From Colletes latitarsis (lineage: Eukaryota > Arthropoda > Insecta > Hymenoptera > Colletidae), in assembly GCF_051014445.1 (NCBI RefSeq), contig NC_135141.1, forward strand, positions 1,302,001 to 1,366,000: a DNA stretch of 64,000 nucleotides, written 5' to 3'. Below the pieces are notes generated by a model, which ran no database searches, was not told the origin of the DNA, and worked only from the letters and a program-made list of their open reading frames with translations. Made by a program: the position numbers and the translations under genes. Shown here one piece after another: positions 1 to 12,300 of this stretch; the first letter of the stretch is position 1, and each line of letters opens with the position of its first letter.

Positions 1-120
1 GTAACTCAAACACGAAAAAACCCAGGATCTGGCCAACAAGAATGCGAAGAAGGCAAAATCATGAGCCAGATGCGGGCATAACCCAGACCTAACGCAGACC
101 TAACCGGTTTTATCCTCTAA

Positions 121-296
121 AATATTGATCGAAACCAGCTTTAATTGACTGCTACTGTGTGGTACCACATTACTACGTGATTCAAATCCGCAAAAACCCA
201 GAATCTGGCCAACAAGTATGCAAAGAAGGCAAAATCATGAGCCAGATGCTCGCATAACCCAGACCTAAACCAGACCTAACCGGTGTCATCCTCTAA
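121..296. repeat. Representative 176-bp monomer (two telomere-like units)
   Basis: One full period measured from AATATTGATC at 121 to the next AATATTGATC at 297. It contains a TGTGGTACCACA palindrome at 158-169 and two telomere-like units, 258-268 (CCCAGACCTAA) and 269-279 (ACCAGACCTAA, one mismatch). This is the commoner length class. Confidence 0.9.
158..169. other. Conserved 12-bp palindrome (representative copy)
   Basis: TGTGGTACCACA is a perfect inverted palindrome centred on GGTACC and is present in most monomers. Particular monomer types break it in characteristic ways (TGTGGTTCAACA, TGTGGGACAACA, TGTGGTACAACA, TGTGGTGCCACA, TGTGGTACCGCA). It might bind a dimeric protein, but nothing in the sequence proves that. 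Confidence 0.8.
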
Positions 297-461
297 AATA
301 TTGATCGAAACCAAGTTTAATGGGCCGTTTCAGTGTGGTACCACATTACTACGTGACTGAGACCCGAATAAACCCAGGATCTGGCCAACAAGTATGCGAA
401 GAAGGCAAAATCATGAGCCAGATGCGGGCATAACCCAGACATAACCGGTTTTGTCCTCTAA
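297..461. repeat. Representative 165-bp monomer (one telomere-like unit)
   Basis: One full period from AATATTGATC at 297 to the next at 462. It is 11 bp shorter than its neighbour because it has only one, slightly changed, telomere-like unit (CCCAGACATAA) between GGCATAA and CCGG. The same 165-bp class recurs, for example at 638-802. Confidence 0.88.
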
Positions 462-3205
462 AATATTGATCGAAATCAGGTTTAATTGACTGTTTCAATG
501 TGGTACAACATTACTACCTGATTCAAATTTGAGAAAACCCAGGACCTGGCCAACAAGTATGCGAAGAAGGCAAAATCATGAGCCAGATGCGGGCCTTAAC
601 CAGACGTAACCCAGACCTAACCGGTTTTATCCTCTAAAATATTGATCGAAATCAGGTTTAATTGACTGTTACCGTGTGGTGCCACATTACTATCTGATTC
701 AAACCCGAGAAGACCACGGATGTGGCCAGCAAGAATTCGAAGAAGGCAAAATCATGAGCCAGATGCGGGCATAAGCCAGACCTAACCGGTTTTATCCTCT
801 AAAATATTGATCGAAACCAGGATTTATTGACTGCTACTGTGTGGTACCACATTACTACGTGATTCAAATCCGAAAAAACCCAGGATCTGGCCAGCAAGTA
901 TGCAAAGAAGGCAAAATCATGAGCCAGATGCGGGCATAAGCCAGACCTAACCCAGACATAACCTGTGTAATCCTTTAAAATATTGATCGAAACCAAGTTT
1001 AATGAATTGCTTCAGTGTGGTACCACATTACTACGTGACTCAAACCCGGAAAAACCCAGGATCTGGCCAACAAGTATGCGAAGAAGGCAAAATCATGAGC
1101 CAGATGCGGGCATAAGCCAGACCTAACCCAGACCTAACCGGTGTCATCCTTTAAAATATTGATCGAAACCAAGTTTAGTGGACTGTTTCAGTGTGGTACC
1201 ACATTACTACGTAACTCAAACACGAAAAAACCCAGGATCTGGCCAACAAGAATGCGAAGAAGGCAAAATCATGAGCCAGATGCGGGCATATCACAGACCT
1301 AACCCAGACCTAACCGGTTTTATCCTCTAAAATATTGATCGAAACCAGATTTAGTTGACTGTTTCGTTGTGGTACCACATTACTACGTGATTCAAACAGG
1401 GTAAAACCCAGGTTCTGGCCAACAAGTATGCGATGAAGGCTGAATCATGAGCGAGACGCGGGCATAACCCAGACCTAACCCAGACCTAACCGGAGTTATC
1501 GTCCAAAATATTGATCGAAACCAAATTTAATGGATTGTTTCTGTGTGGTACCACATTACTACGTGATTCAAAACCGAAAAAACCCAGGATCAGGCCAACA
1601 AGTATGCGAAGAAGGCAAAATCATGTGCCAGATGCAGGCATAACCCAGACCTAACGCAGACCTAACCGGTTTTATCCTGTAAAATATTGATCGAAACCAG
1701 CTTTAATTGACTGCTACTGTGTGGTACCACATTACTACGTGATTCAAATCCGCAAAAACCCAGGATCTGGCCAACAAGTATGCAAAGAAGGCAAAATCAT
1801 GAGCCAGATGCTCGCATAACCCAGACCTAAACCAGACCTAACCGGTGTCATCCTCTAAAATATTGATCGAAACCAAGTTTAATGGGCCGTTTCAGTGTGG
1901 TACCACATTACTACGTGACTGAGACCCGAATAAACCCAGGATCTGGCCAACAAGTATGCGAAGAAGGCAAAATCATGATCCAGATGCGGGCCTTAACCAG
2001 ACGTAACCCAGACCTAACCGGTTTTATCCTCTAAAATATTGATCGAAACCAGTTTTTATTGACTGTTACTGTGTGGTACCACATTACTACGTGATTCAAA
2101 TCCGAAAAAACCCAGGATCTGGCCAACAAGTATGCAAAGAAGGTAAAATCATGAGCCAGATGCGGGCATAACCCAGACCTAACCCAGACCTAACCGGTGT
2201 CATCCTTTAAATTATTGATCGAAACCAAGTTTAATGGACTGTTTCAGTGTGGTACCACATTACTACGTGACTCAAACCCGAAAAAATCCAGGATGTAGCC
2301 AACAAGTATGCGAAGAAGACAAAATCATGAGCCAGATGCGGACATAAGCCAGACCTAACACAGACCTAACCGGTTTTATCCTCTAAAATATTGATCGAAA
2401 CCAGGTTTAATCGACAGTTTCAATGTGGTACAACATTACTACGTGATTCAAACCCGAAAAAACCCAGGATGTAGCCAACAAGTATGCGAAGAAGGCAAAA
2501 TCATGAGCCAGATGTGGGCATAACCCAGACATAACCGGTTTTGTCCTCTAAAATATTGATCGAAATCAGGTTTAATTGACTGTTACCGTGTGGTGCCACA
2601 TTACTATCTGATTCAAACCCGAGAAGACCACGGATGTGGCCAGCAAGAATGCGAAGAAGGCAAAATCATGAGCCAGATGCGGGCATAAGCCAGACCTAAC
2701 CGGTTTTATCCTCTAAAATATTGGTCGAAACCAGGTTTTATTGACTGTTACTGTGTGGTACCACATTACTACGTGATTCAAATCCGAAAAAACCCAGGAT
2801 CTGGCCAACAAGTATGCAAAGAAGGCAAAATCATGAGCCAGATGCGGGCATAAGCCAGACCTAACCCAGACATAACCGGTGAAATCCTTTAAAATATTGA
2901 TCGAAACCAAGTTTAATGAATTGCTTCAGTGTGGTACCACATTACTACGTGACTCAAACCCGAAAAAACCCAGGATCTGGCCAACAAGTATGCGATGAAG
3001 GCAAAATCATGAGCCAGATGCGGGCATAAGCCAGACCTAACCCAGACCTAACCGGTTTTATCCTCTAAAATATTGGTCGAAACCAGGTTTTATTGACTGT
3101 TACTGTGTGGTACCACATTACTACGTGATTCAAATCCGAAAAAACCCAGGATCTGGCCAACAAGTATGCAAAGAAGGCAAAATCATGAGCCAGATGCGGG
3201 CATAA

Positions 3206-3227
3206 CCCAGACCTAACCCAGACCTAA
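3206..3227 (-). repeat. Example of a perfect telomere-like 11-mer pair
   Basis: Two adjacent perfect copies of CCCAGACCTAA at 3206-3216 and 3217-3227. On the minus strand this reads TTAGGTCTGGG twice. The unit contains the arthropod telomere word TTAGG followed by TCTGGG. Most monomers of the array have one or two copies at this position, often with single-base changes such as CGCAGACCTAA, CACAGACCTAA or GCCAGACCTAA. Function is not shown by the sequence; it could be a captured telomeric seed, a target for a telomere-binding protein, or a relic. Confidence 0.85.
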
Positions 3228-3244
3228 CCGGTTTTATCCTCTAA

Positions 3245-3311
3245 AATATTGATCGAAACCAGGTTTAATCGACTGTTTCCTAACCCAGACCTAACCGGTT
3301 TTATCCTCTAA
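3245..3311. repeat. Truncated 67-bp monomer
   Basis: The landmark AATATTGATC recurs after only 67 bp (3245 to 3312) where 176 is expected. The sequence passes directly from the GACTGTTTC part of a monomer into the telomere-like CCTAACCCAGACCTAA part, so about 109 bp are missing. This looks like an internal deletion by unequal exchange or replication slippage, and it could also be an assembly artefact. Confidence 0.85.
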
Positions 3312-4962
3312 AATATTGATCGAAACCAGGTTTAATCGACTGTTTCAATGTGGGACAACATTACTACGTGATTCAAACCCGAAAAAACCCAGAATGTAGC
3401 CAACAAGTATGCGAAGAAGGCAAAATCATGAGCCAGATGCAGGCATAACCCAGACCTAACGCAGACCTAACCGGTTTTATCCTCTAAAATATTGATCGAA
3501 ACCAGCTTTAATTGACTGCTACTGTGTGGTACCACATTACTACGTGATTCAAATCCGCAGAAACCCAGGATCTGGCCAACAAGTATGCAAAGAAGGCAAA
3601 ATCATGAGCCTGATGCTCGCATAACCCAGACCTAAACCAGACCTAACCGGTGTCATCCTCTAAAATATTGATCGAAACCAAGTTTAATGGGCCGTTTCAG
3701 TGTGGTACCACATTACTACGTGACTGAGACCCGAATAAACCCAGGATCTGGCCTACAAGTATGCGAAGAAGGCAAAATCATGAGCCAGATGCGTGCATAA
3801 CCCAGACCTAACCCAGACCTAACCGGTTTTATCCTCTAAAATATTGATCGAAACCAGGTTTAATCGACTGTTTCAATGTGGGACAACATTACAACGTGAT
3901 TCAAACCCGAAAAAACCCAGAATGTAGCCAACAAGTATGCGAAGAAGGCAAAATCATGAGCCAGATGCGGGCATAACCCAGACCTAACCCAGACCTAACC
4001 GGTTTTATCCTGTAAAATATTGATCGAAACCAGCTTTAATTGACTGTTTCAATGTGGTTCAACATTACTACGTGATTCAAATTCGAGAAAACCCAGGATC
4101 TGGCCAACAAGTATGCGAAGAAGTCAAAATCATGAGCCAGATGCGGGCATAACCCAGACCTAACCCAGACCTAACCGGTGTCATCCTTTAAAATATTGAT
4201 CGAAACCAAGTTTAGTGGACTGTTTCAGTGTGGTACCACATTACTACATAACTCAAACACGAAAAAACCCAGGATCTGGCCAACAAGAATGCGAAGAAGG
4301 CAAAATCATGAGCCAGATGCGGGCATAACACAGACCTAACCCAGACCTAACCGGTTTTATCCTCTAAAATATTGATCGAAACCAGATTTAGTTGACTGCT
4401 TCGTTGTGGTACCGCATTACAACGTGATTCAAACAGGGTAAAACCCAGGTTCTGGCAAACAAGTATGCGATGAAGGCTGAATCATGATCGAGATGCGGGC
4501 ATAACCCAGACCTAACCCAGACCTAACCGGTGTTATCCTCCAAAATATTGATCGAAACCAGGTTTAGATGACTGTTTCGTTGTGGTACTGCGTTACTACG
4601 CCATTCAAACAGGGTAAAACCCACGTTCTGGCCAACAAGTATGTGATGAAGGCAGAATCATGAGCGAGACGCGGGCATAACCCAGACCTAACCCAGACCT
4701 AACCGGAGTTATCGTCCAAAATATTGATCGAAACCGAATTTAATGGATTGTTTCTGTGTGGTATCACATTACTACGTGATTCAAAACCGAAAAAACCCAG
4801 GATCAGGCCAACAAGTATGCGAAGAAGGCAAAATCATGTGCCAGATGCAGGCATAACCCAGACCTAACGCAGACCTAACCGGTTTTATCCTCTAAAATAT
4901 TCATCGAAACCAGCTTTAATTGACTGCTACTGTGTGGTACCACATTACTACGTGATTCAAAT

Positions 4963-6370
4963 CCGCTAAAACCCAGGATCTGGCCAACAAGTATGCATAG
5001 AAGGCAAAATCATGAGCCAGATGCGCGCATAGCCCAGACCTAAACCAGATCTAACCGGTGTCATCCTCTAAAATATTGATCGAAACCAAGTTTAGTGGAC
5101 TGTTTCAGTGTGGTACCACATTACTACATAACTCAAACACGAAAAAACCCAGGATCTGGCCAACAAGAATGCGAAGAAGGCAAAATCATGAGCCAGATGC
5201 GGGCATAACACAGACCTAACCCAGACCTAACCGGTTTTATCCTCTAAAATATTGATCGAAACCAGATTTAGTTGACTGTTTCGTTGTGGTACCGCATTAC
5301 TACGTGATTCAAACAGGGTAAAACCCAGGTTCTGGCCAACAAGTATGCGATGAAGGCTGAATCATGAGCGAGACGCGGGCATAACCCAGACCTAACCCAG
5401 ACCTAACCGGAGTTATCGTCCAAAATATTGATCGAAACCAAATTTAATGGATTGTTTCTGTGTGGTACCACATTACTACGTGATTCAAAACCGAAAAAAC
5501 CCAGGATCAGGCCAACAAGTATGCGAAGAAGGCAAAATCATGTGCCAGATGCAGGCATAACCCAGACCTAACGCAGACCTAACCGGTTTTATCCTCTAAA
5601 ATATTGATCGAAACCAGCTTTAATTGACTGCTACTGTGTGGTACCACATTACTACGTGATTCGAATCCGCTAAAACCCAGGATCTGGCCAACAGGTATGC
5701 ATAGAAGGCAAAATCATGAGCCAGATGCGCGCATAACCCAGACCTAAACCAGATCTAACCGGTGTCATCCTCTAAAATATTGATCGAAACCAAGTTTAGT
5801 GGACTGTTTCAGTGTGGTACCACATTACTACGTAACTCAAACACGAAAAAACCCAGGATCTGGCCAACAAGAATGCGAAGAAGGCAAAATCATGAGCCAG
5901 ATGCGGGCATAACACAGACCTAACCCAGACCTAACCGGTTTTATCCTCTAAAATATTGATCGAAACCAGATTTAGTTGACTGTTTCGTTGTGGTACCGCA
6001 TTACTACGTGATTCAAACAGGGTAAAACCCAGGTTCTGGCCAACAAGTATGCGATGAAGGCTGAATCATGAGCGAGACGCGGGCATAACCCAGACCTAAC
6101 CCAGACCTAACCGGAGTTATCGTCCAAAATATTGATCGAAACCAAATTTAATGGATTGTTTCTGTGTGGTACCACATTACTACGTGATTCAAAACCGAAA
6201 AAACCCAGGATCAGGCCAACAAGTATGCGAAGAAGGCAAAATCATGTGCCAGATGCAGGCATAACCCAGACCTAACGCAGACCTAACCGGTTTTATCCTC
6301 TAAAATATCGATCGAAACCAGCTTTAATTGACTGCTACTGTGTGGTACCACATTACTACGTGATTCAAAT
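4963..6370. repeat. 704-bp (4-monomer) higher-order repeat, two copies
   Basis: Diagnostic variants recur exactly 704 bp apart, which is four 176-bp monomers: CCGCTAAAACCC at 4963 and 5667, and the AGATCTAACC variant at 5047 and 5751. The monomers between are in the same variant order, including the ACAGGGTAAAACCC type and the CCAGGATCAGGCC type. The end coordinate is approximate because the following monomers drift into a related block. Confidence 0.8.
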
Positions 6371-9301
6371 CCGCAAAAACCCAGGATCTGGCCAACAAGT
6401 ATGCAAAGAAGGCAAAATCATGAGCCAGATGCTCGCATAACCCAGACCTAAACCAGACCTAACCGGTGTCATCCTCTAAAATATTGATCGAAACCAAGTT
6501 TAATGGGCCGTTTCAGTGTGGTGCCACATTACTACGTGACTGAGACCCGAATAAACCCAGGATCTGGCCAACAAGTATGCGAGGAAGGCAAAATCATGAG
6601 CCAGATGCGTGCATAACCCAGACCTAACCGGTTTTATCCTGTAAAATATTGATCGAAACCAGCTTTAATTGACTGTTTCAATGTGGTACAACATTACTAC
6701 CTGATTCAAATTCGAGAAAACCCAGGATCTGGCCAACAAGTATGCGAAGAAGGCAAAATCATGAGCCAGATGCGGGCCTTAACCAGACGTAACCCAGACC
6801 TAACCGGTTTTATCCTCTAAAATATTGATCGAAACCAGTTTTTATTGACTGTTACTGTGTGGTACCACATTACTACCTGATTCAAATCCGAAAAAACCCA
6901 GGATCTGGCCAACAAGTATGCAAAGAAGGTAAAATCATGAGCCAGATGCGGGCATAACCCAGACCTAACCCAGACCTAACCGGTGTCATCCTTTAAAATA
7001 TTGATCGAAACCAAGTTTAATGGACTGTTTCAGTGTGGTACCACATTACTACGTGACTCAAACCCGAAAAAATCCAGGATGTAGCCAACAAGTATGCGAA
7101 GAAGTCAAAATCATGAGCCAGATGCGGACATAAGCCAGACCTAACCCAGACCTAACCGGTTTTATCCTCTAAAATATTGATCGAAACCAGGTTTAATCGA
7201 CAGTTTCAATGTGGTACAACATTACTACGTGATTCAAACCCGAAAAAACCCAGGATGTAGCCAACAAGTATGCGAAGAAGGCAAAATCATGAGCCAGATG
7301 CGGGCATAACCCAGACATAACCGGTTTTGTCCTCTAAAATATTGATCGAAATCAGGTTTAATTGCCTGTTACCGTGTGGTGCCACATTACTATCTGATTC
7401 AAACCCGAGAAGACCACGGATGTGGCCAGCAAGAATGCGAAGAAGGCAAAATCATGAGCCAGATGCGGGCATAAGCCAGACCTAACCCAAACCTAACCGG
7501 TTTTATCTTCTAAAATATTGGTCGAAACCAGGTTTTATTGACTGTTACTGTGTGGTACCACATTACTACGTGATTCAAATCCGAAAAAACCCAGGATCTG
7601 GCCAACAAGTATGCAAAGAAGGCAAAATCATGAGCCAGATGCGGGAATAACCCAGACCTAACCCAGACCTAACCGGTTATATCCTCTAAAATATTGATCG
7701 AAACCAGGTTTAATCGACTGTTTCAATGTGGGACAACATTACTACGTGATTCAAACCCGAAAAAACCCAGAATGTAGCCAACAAGTATGCGAAGAAGGCA
7801 AAATCATGAGCCAGATGCGGGCATAACCCAGACCTGACCCAGACCTAACCGGTTTTATCCTGTAAAATATTGATCGATACCAGCTTTAATTGACTGTTTC
7901 AATGTGGTTCAACATTACTACGTGATTCAAATTCGAGAAAACCCAGGATCTGGCCAACAAGTATGCGAAGAAGTCAAAATCATGAGCCAGATGCGGGCAT
8001 AACCCAGACCTAACCCCGACCTAACCGGTGTCATCCTTTAAAATATTGATCGAAGCCAAGTTTAGTGGACTGTTTCAGTGTGGTACCACGTTACTACATG
8101 ACTCAAACATGAAAAAACCCAGGATCTGGCCAACAAGTATGCGAAGAAGGCAAAATCATGAGCCAGATGCGCGCATAACCCAGACCTAAACCAGACCTAA
8201 CCGGTGTCATCCTCTAAAATATTGATCGAAACCAAGTTTAATGGGCCGTTTCAGTGTGGTACCACATTACAACGTGATTCAAACAGGGTAAAACCCAGGT
8301 TCTGGCCAACAAGTATGCGATGAAGGCTGAATCATGATCGAGATGCGGGCATAACCCAGACCTAACCCAGACCTAACCGGTGTTATCCTTCAAAATATTG
8401 ATCGAAACCAGGTTTAGTTGACTGTTTCGTTGTGGTACTGCGTTACTACGCCATTCAAACAGGGTAAAACCCACGTTCTGGCCAACAAGTATGTGATGAA
8501 GGCAGAATCATGAGCGAGACGCGGGCATAACCCAGACCTAACCCAGACCTAACCGGAGTTATCGTCCAAAATATTGATCGAAACCAAATTTAATGGATTG
8601 TTTCTGTGTGGTACCACATTACTACGTGATTCAAAACCGAAAAAACCCAGGATCAGGCCAACAAGTATGCGAAGAAGGCAAAATCATGTGCCAGACGCAG
8701 GCATAACCCAGACCTAACGCAGACCTAACCGGTGTCATCCTGTAAAATATTGATCGAAACCAAGTTTAATGGGCCGTTTCAGTGTGGTACCACATTACTA
8801 CGTGACTGAGACCCGAAAAAACCCAGGATCTGGCCAACAAGTATGCGAAGAAGGCAAAATCATGAGCCAGATGCGTGCATAACCCAGACCTAACCCAGCC
8901 CTAACCGGTTTTATCCTGTAAAATATTAATCGAAACCAGCTTTAATTGACTGTTTCAATGTGGTCCAACATTACTACCTGATCCAAATTCGAGAAAACCC
9001 AGGAACTGGCCAACAAGTATGCGAAGAAGGCAAAATCATGAGCCAGATGCGGGCCTTAACCAGACGTAACCCAGACCTAACCGGTTTTATCCTCTAAAAT
9101 ATTGATCGAAACCAGGTTTTATTGACTGTTACTGTGTGGTACCACATTACTACGTGATTCAAATCCGAAAAAACCCAGGATCTGGCCAACAAGTATGCAA
9201 AGAAGGTAAAATCATGAGCCAGATGCGGGCATAACCCAGACCTAACCCAGACCTAACCGGTGTCATCCTTTAAAATATTGATCGAAACCAAGTTTAATGG
9301 A

Positions 9302-12300
9302 CTGTTTCAGTGTGGTACCACATTACTACGTGACTCAAACCCGAAAAAACCCAGGATGTAGCCAACAAGTATGCGAAGAAGACAAAATCATGAGCCAGAT
9401 GCGGGCATAAGCCAGACCTAACCCAGACCTAACCGGTTTTATCCTCTAAAATATTGATCGAAACCAGGTTTAATCGACAGTTTCAATGTGGTACAACATT
9501 ACTACGTGATTCAAACCCGAAAAAACCCAGGATGTAGCCAACAAGTATGCGGAGAAGGCAAAATCATGAGCCAGATGCGGGCATAAGCCAGACCTAACCG
9601 GTTTTATCCTCTAAAATATTGATCGAAACCAGGTTTTATTTACTGTTACTGTGTGGTACCACATTACTACGTGATTCAAATCCGAAAAAACCCAGGATCT
9701 GGCCAACAAGTATGCAAAGAAGGCAAAATCATGAGCCAGATGCGGGCATAAGCCAGACCTAACCCAGACATAACCGGTGTAATCCTCCAAAATATTGATC
9801 GAAACCAAGTTTAGTTGACGGTTTCGTTGTGGTACCGCATTACTACGCCATTCAAACAGGGTAAAACCCAGGTTCTGGCCAACAAGAATGCGATGAAGGC
9901 AGAATCATGAGCGAGATGCGGGCATAACCCAGACCTAACCCAGACCTAACCGGTGTTATCCTCCAGAATATTGATCGAAACCAAATTTAATAGAGTGCTT
10001 CTGTGTGGTACCACATTACTACGTGACTCAAACCCGAAGAAACACAGGATCTGGCCAACAAGTATGCGAAGAAGGCAAAATCATGAGCCAGATGCGGGCA
10101 TAACCCAGACCTAACCCAGACCAAACCAGTTTTATCGTCTAAAATATTGATCGAAACCAGGTTTAATCGACTGTTTCAATGTGGTACAACATTACTACGT
10201 GATTCAAACCCGAAAAATCCCAGGATGTAGCCAACAAGTTTTCCAAGAAGGCAAAATCATGAGCCAGATGCGGGCATAACCCAGACCTAACCGGAGTTTT
10301 CCTCCGAAATATTGATCGAAACCAAATTTAATGGATTGTTTCTGTGTGGTACCACATTACTACGTGATTCAAAACCGAAAAAACCCCGGATCAGGCCAAG
10401 AAGTATGCGAAGAAGGCAAAATCATGTGCCAGATGCAGGCATAACCCAGACCTAACCCAGACCTAACAGGTGTCATCCTTTAAAATATTGATCGAAGCCA
10501 AGTTTAGTGGACTGTTTCAGTGTGGTACCACGTTACTACATGACTCAAACATGAAAAAACCCAGGATCTGGCCAACAAGTATGCGAAGAAGGCAAAATCA
10601 TGATCCAGATGCGCGCATAACCCAGACCTAACCCAGACCTAACCGGTGTTATCCTCCTAAATATTGATCGAAACCAAGTTTAATGAATTGCTTCAGTGTG
10701 GTACCACATTACTACGTGACTCAAACCCGAAAAAACCCAGGATCTGGCCAACAAGTATGCGAAGAAGGCAAAATCATGAGCCAGATGCGGGCATAAGCCA
10801 GACCTAACCCAGACCTAACCGGTTTTATCCTCTAAAATATTGGTCGAAACCAGGTTTTATTGACTGTTACTGTGTGGTACCACATTACTACGTGATTCAA
10901 ATCCGAAAAAACCCAGGATCTGGCCAACAAGTATGCAAAGAAGGCAAAATCATGAGCCAGATGCGGGCATAACCCAGACCTAACCCAGACCTAACCGGTT
11001 TTATCCTCTAAAATATTGATCGAAACCAGGTTTAATCGACTGTTTCAATGTGGGACAACATTACTACGTGATTCAAACCCGAAAAAACCCAGAATGTAGC
11101 CAACAAGTATGCGAAGAAGGCAAAATCATGAGCCAGATGCGGGCATAACCCAGACCTAACCCAGACCTAACAGGTTTTATCCTGTAAAATATTGATCGAA
11201 ACCAGCTTTAATTGACTGTTTCAATGTGGTTCAACATTACTACGTGATTCAAATTCGAGAAAACCCAGGATCTGGCCAACAAGTATGCGAAGAAGTCAAA
11301 ATCATGAGCCAGATGCGGGCATAACCCAGACCTAACCCAGACCTAACCGGTGTCATCCTTTAAAATATTGATCGAAACCAAGTTTAGTGGACTGTTTCAG
11401 TGTGGTACCACATTACTACGTAACTCAAACACGAAAAAACCCAGGATCTGGCCAACAAGAATGCGAAGAAGGCAAAATCATGAGCCAGATGCGGGCATAA
11501 CACAGACCTAACCCAGACCTAACCGGTTTTATCCTCTAAAATATAGATCGAAACCAGATTTAGTTGACTGTTTCAGTGTGGCACCACACTACTACGTGAC
11601 TCAAACCCGAAGAAACCCAGGATCTGGCCAACAAGTATGCGGAGAAGGCAAAATCATGAGCCAGATGCGGGCATAACCCAGACCTAACCCAGACCTAACC
11701 AGTTTTATCGTCTAAAATATTGATCGAAACCAGGTTTAATCGACTGTTTCAATGTGGTACAACATTACTACGTGATTCAAACCCGAAAAATCCCAGGATG
11801 CAGCCAACAAGTTTTCCAAGAAGGCAAAATCATGAGCCAGATGCGGGCATAACCCAGACCTAACCGGTGTTTTCCTCCAAAATATTGATCGAAACCAAAT
11901 TTAATGGATTGTTTCTGTGTGGTACTACATTACTACGTGATTCAAAACCGAAAAAACCCCGGATCAGGCCAACAAGTATGCGAAGAAGGCAAAATCATGT
12001 GCAAGATGCAGGCATAACCCAGACCTAACCCAGACCTAACCGGTTTTATCCTCTAAAATATTGATCGAAACCAGGTTTAATCGACTGTTTCAATGTGGTA
12101 CAACATTACTACGTGATTCAAACCCGAAAAATCCCAGGATGCAGCCAACAAGTTTTCCAAGAAGGCAAAATCATGAGCCAGATGCGGGCATAACCCAGAC
12201 CTAACCGGTGTTTTCCTCCAAAATATTGATCGAAACCAAGTTTAGTGGACTGTTTCAGTGTGGTACCACATTACTACGTAACTCAAACACGAAAAAACCC

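Noticed and set aside
121..296. A CENP-B box in the monomer.
   Set aside because: The TTCG at the GATCGAAACC block is not followed by the required A and CGGG at the right distance on either strand.
121..296. Monomer length 176 = 16 x 11 and 165 = 15 x 11, hinting that the whole monomer grew from the 11-mer.
   Set aside because: I see no 11-bp periodic similarity in the remaining ~154 bp, so the arithmetic is probably coincidence.
9611..9808. A family of 61-65-aa open frames recurring in the satellite (also at 799-996, 2713-2910, 15540-15737, 19555-19752, 33478-33663, 42762-42959, 60138-60335).
   Set aside because: They are the same stretch of the satellite monomer read through. Those I checked begin at TTG or GTG except the 33,478-33,663 frame, they cross monomer boundaries, and they are broken in most monomers. 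No sign of protein-level selection.
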